Positions 22,801 to 33,070 of a DNA stretch of 64,000 nucleotides are shown piece after piece. Source of the stretch: Lepisosteus oculatus (taxonomy: Eukaryota > Chordata > Actinopteri > Semionotiformes > Lepisosteidae); NCBI RefSeq assembly GCF_040954835.1, contig NC_090706.1:32187148-32251147 (forward strand), given 5' to 3'. The position numbers were made by a program, and so were the translations under genes. Every line of letters starts with the position of its first letter. The stretch's first letter is position 1. The notes below the pieces were generated by a model that was given only the letters and a program-made list of their open reading frames with translations, searched no databases and was not told where the DNA came from.

Positions 22801-25800
22801 CATGATATCTGTGCATTTATCTTTAGTGTAAGGCAAAACATGTGGAGAACTGTAGCACAAGCGGAGAGTTTCATCCGAAATATTCTGCTGAGAATACTCC
22901 ACAGGGTAGATACCATAGTCAGGTTATTTTGATCAGGTTATTCTTAGTCATCTATTTTGATATGTAAATTCAAGCCATGCATGTTCCAGGATATTGTTAC
23001 TAAAGAGACTTCAAAACATTGGACTGGAGGATCTCCCCTTCTCTGGAAGATGGGCATGTGTAACAAAACATTGAGTATTAAGTAGTATTTAATAGTAGTA
23101 TAAAAGTAGTATTAAGCAGGAGAGAAGAATGTTCTGCAGTTAATATAAAAAAGATAAGATCATATCGAGATCATATCCAAAAAGGCAAGTAAAAAATTTT
23201 AAAAATGCTTTAAAAATTTAAAAATAAGTTAACAGCAAGTACTTAAACACTACAAAAGCAATCTTGGAGAGCATGAAATAATAGAATTATACTAAGAGAA
23301 AGAACTCTCTGCAACCCAGCAGTAAACCAAGTATTGTAGTAAAGAATAACATGGTAGCACTATCCCTTGCTTATTTTGTGTTTTACTGTTTTTGTGCTTT
23401 GTGAATAATTCCAAGCATACTCTGAAAAAAAAAACTCTGCTCCAAAAATGAAGCTTTCTGCTTCAAGTTCTGTTTTAAACAGACTGGATTGGATGCTATG
23501 TATGAAAAGAGACAGATGATGTCTTTGGCTTGGCCTGGTAGAGCAGAACGCTCTGCACTAGAGCAAAACATTTTTTACACTCTACTGTGGCTGTAATTCG
23601 GTAAGAGCAGAGTGAACCTCTGTGTCATTTTAAAGTGGCACGCTTGATTTTTTTAGCTGCCTGAAGGATTGTAGTAAAGAATAACATGGTAGCACTATCC
23701 CTTGCTTATTTTGTGTTTTACTGTTTTTGTGCTTTGTGAATAATTCCAAGCATACTCTGAAAAAAAAACTCTGCTCCAAAAATGAAGCTTTCTGCTTCAA
23801 GTTCTGTTTTAAACAGACTGGATTGGATGCTATGTATGAAAAGAGACAGATGATGTCTTTGGCTTGGCCTGGTAGAGCAGAACGCTCTGCACTAGAGCAA
23901 AACATTTTTTACACTCTACTGTGGCTGTAATTCGGTAAGAGCAGAGTGAACCTCTGTGTCATTTTAAAGTGGCACGCTTGATTTTTTTAGCTGCCTGAAG
24001 GATTGTAGTAAAGAATAACATGGTAGCACTATCCCTTGCTTATTTTGTGTTTTACTGTTTTTGTGCTTTGTGAATAATTCCAAGCATACTCTGAAAAAAA
24101 AAACCCTACTCCAAAAATGAAGCTTTCTGCTTCAAGTTCTGTTTTACACAGACTGGATTGGATGCTATGTATGAAAAGAGACAGATGATGTCTTTGGCTT
24201 GGCCTGGCAGAGCAGAACGCTCTGCACTAGAGCAAAACATTTTTTTACACTCTACTATGGCTGTAATTCGGTAAGAGCAGAGTGAACCTCTGTGTCATTT
24301 TAAAGTGGCACGCTTAATTTTTTTAGCTGCCTGAAGGATAAAGCTGTTAATCAGTTTAGAGAATAAGTTTATAGATGTTGGTATTTTATGATGTTATTAT
24401 CGATGTGGTTACGTCACCCGGAGGATATCCACCCACTTACCCTGACGTAAGCAGCCGGTCTCCATATATATCAAACGTCACCCTCTCCTCTTCCTTGTTC
24501 GTTTTCCGCATCCCTCCTCCACCTTCTCTCCACCTTTGCAGCTACCCAATTGGTCGCATGGGGGTCCTATCCTCCCCGTCCAACGGCCGGGAGATTGGCC
24601 CTCAGCCAAGCGGGTTACGCCAAATCTCCACATCCCAATAAACGATTCTGATTTCTCCCAAGCTTTCGGCTGCTGTCATTTCTCGTGAACATTAGTGAAG
24701 AGACAGGATTTCGGAGGCAACGAACAATAATTTGCCACAGAGAGCCGTGATAGTGCCCCCTGTGAGTCACCACTGGACAGTCACTTGTCTGCTATTGTAG
24801 CCTGTGTAGGAAGAAGCTGCTACCTCTCCTTGCCATTCTGTTGTTTGGAAGGGGGTGACAGTCTCTGTTGCTAATTAGTTGTGTTTGTATGGGCCTACAT
24901 AACAAAAGGTAGTTATGAAAAATACCCTACTCTGAAATTTCACTTCAATGTTTTAAAAATAAAAACTCATGTAGTACGAGGTCCTCTTAATTATGCAGCT
25001 TTCTGGGCTTTTACCCACTGGAAGGTTTTCCAGGCAGTATTTTGATACCAGTAAAAATGCCATTTTTTCAGTTTGTTTTGGGTCATTGTAAACCATATAG
25101 TTATATTTGAAATCGCAGAACTGAACATAATCAAAGCCTTTATTTTTTCTGAGATTGGAAAAATGTTTTTGGATAGCAAAATGAGTCTTTCTCTTGCGTG
25201 TGGAACATTTTGAGAATGTTCTTTTCATTACTGTCACTATTCTGATTTAGGAGATAGCAAGTGACCTTAAAATGCTTAGAAGTGACTTATTTAGTTTGCT
25301 AGTTCTGCACTTAAATGCTATCAGGTTCTCTGAAATCTAAACATTTAATTAGGGACAGCTGATGGCAAAACTAACTTTTCCTGGTTTTGCCATCTTAATA
25401 CTTTCCTAAAGATGTCTCTTTTTTTCTGCTTTTTCAGAAGCAAATGGGAATGGCAATATGTGCTCTCTATGCCTATATCCAGAATGGCATACTGACAGCC
25501 AAGCAACCTCCTGCTCACCTAACAGCTGGGAAATTCTACAAGATTTGTCCTCACCAGGTAATTTAATAAGTGTTTCTACAAATGAGAGCTCAGGTAATTG
25601 AACTAGAAGTTGAACCAATTGTTTTTGGTTTTATTTGCCCAGTTTAGACTTTGAAAACATTAATATGTCTTTATCATATTCTAATTTTTGTTTTGAACTA
25701 CAGCCAAATTTATGTTAAACTATCTTGAAATTGTCTTTATTGACTGTACCACTTGACAAAGTTGGTAGCTCTGTCAGCATGCGTAGGCTGCAAAGGAACG

Positions 25801-27372
25801 AGTAAAGGTTTGTTCCATGGGGGGGGGGGGGGGTTGAGAAACACGTTTCGGCCTTATTCTTCAGCATTGCTTCTTCAGGTGTGCCTCTTCGCTCCATAGC
25901 CGAAACGTTTTGTTTTTTCTATTTAGCGTAGAATTAACCTTCACCTGTTCCTTTGTACCACTTGACTTTGTTGCATAATATTCCATATTAGGGTGTGGGA
26001 CTCACAAAATACTACCAACTTCAATTTATAACACTTCTAAAAATGACGTGAAATACTCGAGTATCAATTACCTTCCGAATTATATTTCTTTAAGATGTTC
26101 ACCTCATCATTACTCGTGATGTGTTTTCAACTTTGCTAATCATCTGCTACAGGCATATTCTTGTGGAATGTGATTTGTTCTTTGTAAAAGATACCATTTC
26201 TGTCCCTGTCTGTAAGGTCATTTGTGGCTCAAAGTACATTGTACGAAGAGAAACTGCCCGTGACCATGTGGATCTGCTGGTGTCCTCGCGCTACTGGCCC
26301 CCAGTGTACGTAACAGACGCTCCCCGGCAGGTGGCTGTTTGCACAGATGTCCGGTACCCTGAACTGGCAGCGCAGATGTGGGGGAAGAACCAGGGTTGTT
26401 TCTCGGACCCCATGGCGGACCCAGAGGTCAGTATACATTTGGAATTTTACTCTGTGCCGGTGTTAAGTGTAATGTTTGCTCCCCAATTTCCATAAAACTA
26501 CCTTCCCATCATAGTCTTGCTTAAATGTCCAAATAAACTGAAGTGGTCCAACTTCACTGCTAGGATTTTTTCTTTTATTTTAATTCCCTCCCGAGGTCAT
26601 TGGTTAGTTGTTGAGCTCTTTCAGCCTTTTGGTTTCTTTTGAATGACAGATGCCTTATGTTGTTGTTGTTGTTGTTGTTTTTGGAGGTTAAGTATAATTT
26701 TCTGCATGAGGTTTGCATGTTTTCCTAAAACTGAATCAACAGAATGGCAATAATGTTGCTTCCATTTGAAATAAATGTGAAATCAATGTATCACCTTTGT
26801 ATATTCCTGATTTCCACATTACCCATCTTTTAGTAAATTTCATAGCTGCCATACCGCAAAACTCTGAAATAGTGTTTTGTATTTTCAAGCATTCATTTCA
26901 TACTTCTTTACAGTATGTATCCTGTGCCGAGCTGCAGGACCAGCAGTACAGTATGGACATTTCTGGGGCTGAAAGCTCTCTTGTGCATCCCATCACAAAA
27001 TCTCCATCTCGTTGGGTCGTACATTCCAGGGAGGACCTTGAGGAGTCGGGAGACCCCACAGCTCGGAACCACTGCCTCTCGCTGTGCCAAGAGCTGGAGC
27101 CCTACACGTCTGTCATTAGTGGACTGAAAGACAGCAAGACCAGTGCTGTCCGACAGAAACCCTTCGCCTTTGACAATGCAGCTTACTATTACCTCTATAA
27201 CCGACTCATTGATTTCCTCACCAGCAAGGACATTGTTAACCAGCAGATAAGTGATATCTTGCAGAGCTGCCAGCCAGGGGAAGTGGTGATTCGAGACACT
27301 CTTTACCGCTTGGGTGTAGCACAGATCAATACTGAAGTGGAGGTGGAGGAAGAGACAGTGCTACCAGAGTAG
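10892..27372 (+). CDS. HMGXB3: HMG-box-containing protein 3, complete coding region
   Basis: Twenty coding exons join in phase to 1284 aa (human about 1290): 10892-11037, 11296-11470, 11854-12354, 13235-13333, 13681-13812, 14598-14971, 15273-15385, 15741-15833, 16311-16399, 16648-16749, 16970-17110, 17887-18188, 18571-18698, 18966-19097, 19546-19730, 19999-20218, 20482-20615, 25438-25557, 26217-26426, 26914-27372. The product is a nuclear DNA-binding protein of unclear role. Residues 29-48 are lysine-rich, followed by an HMG box (about 46-106; KKPRSAYLLYYFDI, ISESWKRLNVADKGYYLERA). Two similar zinc-ribbon-like modules lie at about 317-345 and 618-645 (RGRG, C-x4-C, RHKP, C-x2-C). A cysteine cluster (about 735-785) and a long conserved C-terminal region follow (TKFDASIIAPFFPPLMR, QSCQPGEVVIRDTLYRLG). 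As I recall, family annotation relates the cysteine cluster to KDZ transposases. Synteny with CSF1R supports orthology. Exon starts at 14598 and 25438 have tandem NAG acceptors. Confidence 0.95.
21640..21810. repeat. Diverged interspersed repeat
   Basis: The phrase ACCATTGTACCCTTGAACAA, then GGTAGTTTCACTGGTTGCTTCAGGT in pieces, matches a dispersed fish repeat whose typical form reads GTTGTACCCTTGAGCAAGGT. A second fragment of the same kind is near 46525-46560. Borders are approximate. Confidence 0.4.
22455..22800 (+). pseudogene. Dead Tc1-like DNA transposon remnant
   Basis: GTGGACAAAAAATGGAAACA near 22458 resembles the inner part of a Tc1-like terminal repeat. From 22611 a frame reads MAAREDPSDLERGVIVGVHL and continues with a helix-turn-helix-like segment ending in SxATVIKV, typical of the N-terminal DNA-binding part of Tc1-family transposases. 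An in-frame TGA replaces the expected arginine codon before ATVIKV, another stop follows soon after, and the catalytic DDE part is missing. The element is inactive. Confidence 0.65.
23336..24340. repeat. Three tandem copies of a 335-bp unit
   Basis: The unit starting GTAGTAAAGAATAACATGG begins at 23336, 23671 and 24005, giving copies of 335, 334 and about 336 bp. They are nearly identical: differences are a few substitutions and changes in an A-run and a T-run. Each carries the same accidental open frame on the minus strand. The high identity indicates recent tandem amplification, or gene conversion, inside the HMGXB3 intron. I recognise no transposon signature in the unit. Confidence 0.92.
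24405..24712 (+). repeat. LTR-like segment (possible solo LTR)
   Basis: A GC-rich island in AT-rich intron with the order of parts expected of a long terminal repeat: TGTGGTTACGTCACCC start, two CRE-like motifs (TACGTCA and TGACGTAA), a TATA-like CCATATATAT, an AATAAA signal near 24640, and a CA end near CAACGAACA. No gag, pol or env frame is nearby and I could not find a convincing target-site duplication. A solo LTR is the best guess; a captured promoter fragment is possible. Confidence 0.4.
25710..25945. repeat. Fold-back repeat fragment with inverted CGTTTCGG arms
   Basis: CACGTTTCGGCC near 25840 is followed about 60 bp later by its inverted counterpart ATAGCCGAAACGTTT, so the strand can fold into a hairpin. 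Two CTTCTTCAG/ATTCTTCAG motifs lie in the loop, and a 16-base G run (about 25819-25834) flanks it. The surrounding sequence resembles a dispersed fish repeat, and pieces with CTGAAGA plus GAAACG recall degenerate hammerhead-like cores of Penelope-like elements. No intact ribozyme can be drawn. Confidence 0.45.
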
Positions 27373-29020
27373 AACGTTTTCCTTGTCCTTTCTCTATTTT
27401 CAATCTTTCAACAGCAGATTACTCACACAGCCATCAAATCCCCTTGTATGTTGGATCTTGGGGATATGCGGTAGAGCATGGGTATTCTGCAGTATAATGT
27501 TTTGGTGCAGCAAAATAGTACTTGATTCTAGCTAGTAAGTGATGGTGGTTAGATATTCAGGATATAGAATAAGAAAACATTCTTCATGCATCGACATGTT
27601 CCATTGTCATACTGAGCAAATGGCTCTGTAGTTCTTTCTTGCGTTTACATTGATTTGGAGCTCCTTTGTTGTTTGTGCTTTGCAACAATGACCAAGCTAA
27701 ACCAATAATTCTTTGCAGAAGTTTAACCACCTTTGTGAAGCAAAGGAATAGAAGACATTTTGAGTCGGCACACAAAGCATACAATGTATTCTGGGCTGTT
27801 TCCACACTCGGTACAAAGAGTGTTAAACTTGTGCTTTATTCAGACAATAACGGAAATGAACCAGGGTGCTGCCATAAGTTATTATTAAGATATGTTGTAA
27901 AGGAGAACGTTTGTGCAGTGATTCGCTGCCTAAATCACTAAAAGAAATGTCTTCTTAAAGAAATCTTCTGTAGTTATTGTTGATAATTGAAAAAACATGA
28001 AGTTTAGTGATCATGGAATTCTATATAAATATTTGAAACACCTGACTACACATGTCTGCAGCTGGGCAGGAGTACCTTGCAATACTGTACTGGTATGCAG
28101 TAAATCTTTCTTTAATATGTGTGTTTTTAAACATTTTACTTATCATTGCATCAGTAGAAATCATTCTCTTTAAATTAATTAAATAAATATGTAATTTTCT
28201 TAATCTTTCCTGGAAAAATTGGAAGGTCACCTCCTTAATGACTTCAGCATTCAGAAACCAACAGTTCAGCACAATGCAAGGCTAAAAACTGTCATTTATT
28301 TGACTTTACTATTCTTAAAAGCAGATATGTGATTTATTTGTAATAGGATTAAATTGTGGTGACAATTAAAGTTAAGATCTGTCTTATCTGAGGGTTGTTT
28401 TGTACCTTTAATTCCTTGTTATTCCATTTCTTCTCAGTCCTGTCCTTCCAGTCCCTTTGGCCTACATGATTATTTGGATTTGCTGTTTTGAGAACCATGA
28501 TAATAGGGTGTTTAAAAATTGTTAAATGCACTGTATGAAAAAATGAAAATACTATGTGAATATGAAATCTGTACAGGTAATTATATCTTTGGACTGAATT
28601 TATGTTAAAACAGCTTGTTTTGTGTGAAACTGACAGAAATCTGGTTTGTATTCATTGTTTGTGTATCTGGGTGCGTTAATATTTATTTATTGTATTCTGA
28701 ATATCTGTTCCTAGCTGTTGGATTCATGAGAAGCTGTGAGCTGTGGCTCCTGTTCCATTCAAGAAAAGTAGCATGTTTGGGCTCTGTTACTTTGCCTCAT
28801 TATACAGGCTTTTGGATGGATGCTGAATGCTTACCATCCCTGGACTACAGGCATGGGTTTGTTAATCCATCTTTATTCACAGGTCAGAGTGAATGCAATT
28901 GTACCTTCCATGAAGGTACTTTGTACTTGTTTTTATATTACAGTGTTGTGCTGTTGTACATGAATCTGTAGGCCAAGTGGCTGCGGTTGTGAAAAAATAA
29001 AAACACTCTTGGCTATACAA
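27373..29020 (+). other. HMGXB3: HMGXB3 3' UTR
   Basis: No further acceptor with a coding continuation follows the TAG at 27370-27372. The AT-rich sequence runs to AATAAA at 28996-29001, a plausible poly(A) signal, giving a 3' UTR of about 1.6 kb. Earlier signals may also be used. The end point is inferred from the signal only. Confidence 0.4.
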
Positions 29021-30214
29021 ACAATTGTTAGTAAAACAGCTTTAGTGTTTGCATTAAAATAAGACTATACAGTATATTGTTAATATTTAAAACTGCATTT
29101 ATTTTGTTAAAATTGAGACTAATGCACTGCTTGACACAGCCTGATAGTGCTCATCACAGCATATGAGAAATTATTATAAAAATCTACCTTTGAGATATTA
29201 ATGCTTCTGTGTATCTGTGTAGTTCCAGTATGTGAAGATTTGCATAAAAAGGTATCAATTGATTTTAACTGAATTAAGAACGCAACACACATTATGTAGA
29301 GATGATACGAGTCAAAATACATATAGTTATGTATTTCTTATGTTACAGGTTTATATTAGCATTGAAATATACTTGCAAAGTGACAAAAGTGGTTCCTCAA
29401 AGGTAGGCTCTGCTTTATTTAATGTACCCAGATAGATGCACTGTCCTTTGAAAACCAATGCTGTATAAGTATTGTGTCTAATGTGTTTTTCAGTATCTAG
29501 GTAAAAGAAGGATGTCCCACTCACTACTTAAGATTAAAGACATTTTAAGAGCTGTTTTCAAGATCACTTGCATGTTACCGTCTTTCTTAGTTATGGGCTT
29601 ACACAAAGTATTTCCTGTTATGGAAAGTACGACAAGCTGGGTATAATGTTACTTTAGAAAGAGTGTTTAGTCTGTTATACAAGCTCCTTTATTTATTAAA
29701 CATGGGTTAGTAATCTCCTGAAATGGAAAGGCATTGGGAAACCTTTTCTTCTACTCCAAAGCAGTGCTGATGAACTTTATTTCAGTAATATTAACCATTT
29801 GTGAGTTTTTGATGAATGAAAATATTTTAGTGAATGAAAATCTTATACTGTAGTTGTCATATTTATATTCTTAGAGTTATGTATTATAGAAATAGAATAT
29901 ACATTTATTAAATTTCACAAGGTGGTCTTTAAAATTGTCTGTCTTAATCTGACTTAATCTTGTTAAACTAAAAACAGAAGGGATGTGTTATGCAGGATTC
30001 TTATGATTGTGATTACCGGTAAATAACTGTTATAAGGATACTAGGTGGTAAATGGCTTTATGTGAAATGTGTACATTTTAAACGCTTCATCAAAAGAATA
30101 GAAGGTTGAATAAATAGTCTAATGTAGACTAAAAAGAAGCATATGTATTTTTGATATTGTGCTTCTTTTGCTTTTAATGCAAATGCAAATCCAACCTTCC
30201 ATGTTTTATCTAAT

Positions 30215-30497
30215 ACAGTGGCGGAGACAAGCTGGAGTCTATGACAGTACGCCAATCCCTGCAGGACATACGCAGACGCAAACAAAGACATGCACTCGCA
30301 CCTTGGGCCAGTTTCCCCAGAAGGCAATTATCCTACTAGTATGGCTTTGGACTGGAAAGAAACCGAAGCACCTAGGGGAAACCCACATAAAAACACTGGG
30401 AGAACATACACACTTTATGCAAATAGCACCCCTGGTACATAATTGAACCTAGGGCCCAAGCTCTGTGAAAGCTAACCACTACACCACTATGTTGAAA
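30215..30497 (-). mobile_element. tRNA-headed SINE-like repeat, diverged
   Basis: Read on the minus strand, it begins CATAGTGGTGTAGTGGTTAG, with a box-A-like segment and a box-B-like GGTTCAATTA, then a body with GTTCTCCCAGTGTTTTTATG and CTTTGGACTGG-type phrases (CCAAAGCCATACTAG on the read strand). Related fragments are at 44063-44320 and 46305-46510. This body is very widespread in fish. The copy is old and truncated at the 3' end. Confidence 0.55.
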
Positions 30498-31484
30498 CAC
30501 AGATCTCTGATACAGTATTTCACTATGACTTCTGAGAAGCACACGAATATACAGTCCCTCTAGCAATGCAGCATTGGTTTACATTTGATCCTAAGTTCTA
30601 TTATCAGATGCACAAAATGTAGACTAAACTCAACATTTAAAAAGGGTGGGGACTCCTTCCCAAATTAATTCTGCAGCAATTTTATTTGTGATTCCTTCCT
30701 GAGATTCAGGAAAAAACAAACACCATGTTTAGTTTTTGTGACAACACATATGTTTTTAATAAAAAGCAAATTTTATTGAATAATATACAAACAACGTGGA
30801 CATTGATAAACATGACTTTAATAGAAGAAGCCCTTGAATTGTACATATAAAACATGAATGTTATACAACGTATTTTAGCCTTCTTAAATTTCACAGCTTT
30901 GTACACCAAGGTTCTTGTTTTCTACTTTGGGAAAACTGCCCAGTCTATAGTAAACAAAAGAGATGGACAGTTTGCCCAGTAAAAAAATCTGCCCCTAAGT
31001 ATTTCCTTCTCAGTTTCAATGCAAAAGAGCTGTTAAAGTTTGAGGTACTAAAAGGACAAATAAAAAAAAAAACAAATTAGAAATAACTAACAAAAATCTA
31101 ACATGTAATGGTGTGCTAACTACTCAGTATTGATCCACACTTTTTGACCTGTGCTGATTGCAGCAGCTCTCTGCCTATTATCAAAGGCTTGGTGACAAAC
31201 AAAAGCACAGAAAGTAGTAGTACAACATAAGGTATCTACAAAGCATCATTCACAAAGTGATTTATTTGTAAAAAAAAAAAGGATATATATATGAAAACTT
31301 GAATCTGATTTTAAAAATAGCAGCTCGCTTTAAAGCAAAATAAAACTTAGGGAGCTATAGTTCAGATCGTTCTTTGAGATTTAAATTATCACTTAAAATC
31401 CTTACCTGAGATGATGTGTGGTGCTAGACAGGACACCAAGCACATGGGACATAACTGCTCCATTTATGAAGTTTCTAACAGCAG

Positions 31485-31788
31485 ATCGGGAGGAAGGTTA
31501 GATCCTAATCTCGTACATTTCCTCTCGCCTACATACATCAGTCTCACACCCAGAATTTCCCTTCACGTATCTTTCCTGCATCTCCACCCTGCCTCCCCAT
31601 CTACAACCTTGCAGCAGCTCCCTAGCTCGATCCATGCAATAGTGAGGGTGGGGTGGGGGGGAGGTTAAGACAGCTATCCTCATGGCTAGGCTACCAGTCC
31701 CCCAGCTAGGAGGGGCACTCCAAATACTCCCAGCATACAGTGTTTTGTCCCTGTATCACATTAATTAGGATCTAACTGACCTGCTGAA
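31485..31788. mobile_element. MITE copy 1 (TTAGATCCTAAT terminal inverted repeats)
   Basis: TTAGATCCTAAT at 31498-31509 and its exact complement ATTAGGATCTAA at 31764-31775 bound a C-rich, non-coding body; the outer ends GGAGGAAG and CTGCTGAA extend the inverted repeat to about 25 bp by comparison with the copy at 53389. About 300 bp, no coding capacity, so a non-autonomous DNA transposon. Superfamily not assigned. Confidence 0.7.
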
Positions 31789-32448
31789 CTAATTTTTATT
31801 TGGTTCGGTTCTGATAACGGAAGGATAGTTTACAAATTATGTGGATGGTTCAGTTATTTTTTCAAGTAATTTTCTACAATAACATTTCCAGTTTGCTCCG
31901 AACATTTGTCCAGCACTATCTTAAGCACAATAGGTGTACAAATATACATCTTTATGACAAGTTTTGTGACCTGCACATATATCTATGTTAGTGATGATGA
32001 ATACATTTACTAGAACAGAGAGCTACAGGAAATCAAATTAAAATTAAAACAGAGAAGTATAAGTTTAGCTCATTTTCTTTCTTTTGCTAATGTAGAATAT
32101 CTATCATTCTTCTATGAGTTGATAGAATGGATTAACTTAATCTGAGAGCATTATTTGTAGCAAGAAATAAATATTTTTTTATTATATGAAATATTGAGGA
32201 TGAAAGCAGTTTTCATTTTGGATTGACATCAGTTATGTATCTTATTCTATAAGTTAGAAATTCAGAGTAGGATTTTTAAAAATAATGTTCTAATTTACAT
32301 CTTATTTTGTGAGGTTATTAGCCACACTATCTTCTTATAATTAAGTAATTTAGTAAAAAAGACAATTTGTTTCCAGGGAAAAACTGGCTTCATGCTTAGC
32401 ATTTTACAAGTGAAATTGTTTTACTGACATGTGCTCTAAAAAAAAAGA

Positions 32449-32720
32449 ACATAAGAACTAATACAAACATAGCAATGAGGAGACCTTTCAGCCTGTGTAG
32501 CTCTCAAGTATATATATTATATCTCCATTCTACTTCCATTTGTACATATCTTGCAGCATATCATATATAACATGATGCTGTGTCTGACACTCCACAATCT
32601 GTATAAAATACCCTTAAGGCTGCTTAAAAGCATTGTCATACAGTATATGCATTGCTGAAAACATACTATAAAGGAATTACATCTCTATTGTATATAAATC
32701 AAACACCCTAAAAAGGGTCA
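32449..32720. repeat. Old interspersed repeat fragment
   Basis: AAGAACATAAGAACTAATAC followed by GCAATGAGGAGACCTTTCAG and CACTCCACAATCTGTATAAA resembles a dispersed repeat of non-teleost fish and relatives, typically beginning AACATAAGAA. The SRA1 intron fragment at 3375-3780 may be the same family in the other orientation. Borders are approximate. Confidence 0.4.
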
Positions 32721-33070
32721 GCTGACACATTCATTTGCTTTAAATTAAAACTATTATTAAAACTATGATTTTTTCCATTTTTTAATAATCTTAGCACACT
32801 AGTAAACAAGTAAGAACAAATAATATACACTCCACTGAAGTTGCTGAGTTATTAAGAAATTAAAATTTTCCCCCAGTTAGTTGATATGTTGTGTGTTAGC
32901 ACTGACCTTCAGATTAAATACAAGTCTGTTCAAAACAATGGTGTGATTTTACTACTGACCATACCCAAGTGCTTCATTTACTGCTTAGATGTCTGACATA
33001 AATATTGGGAATGTCTTTGGATCACGTTGTGTGATTTTTCCCTTATAAATGTGCCCAGTGATGTTTCCCT

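Larger units (their letters stand above)
20616..25437 (+). other. Large repeat-filled HMGXB3 intron
   Basis: At 4.8 kb this is the largest intron inside the coding region. It holds a diverged repeat (about 21640-21800), a dead Tc1-like element, three tandem copies of a 335-bp unit, and an LTR-like segment, each listed separately. The rest is AT-rich with no coding signal. Confidence 0.6.
29021..33070. other. Intergenic DNA between HMGXB3 and the VEGF-like gene (convergent 3' ends)
   Basis: AT-rich, without supported exons. It contains a tRNA-headed SINE-like repeat, a MITE copy and another old repeat, listed separately. Minus-strand AATAAA signals (for example complement of TTTATT at 31261-31266) could end the VEGF-like transcript, but none is decisive. 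Confidence 0.45.

Noticed and set aside
23383-23930. Repeated open frame beginning MFCSSAERSALPGQAK
   Set aside because: It recurs because the 335-bp unit is tandemly repeated; no homology, and the frame breaks differently in each copy.
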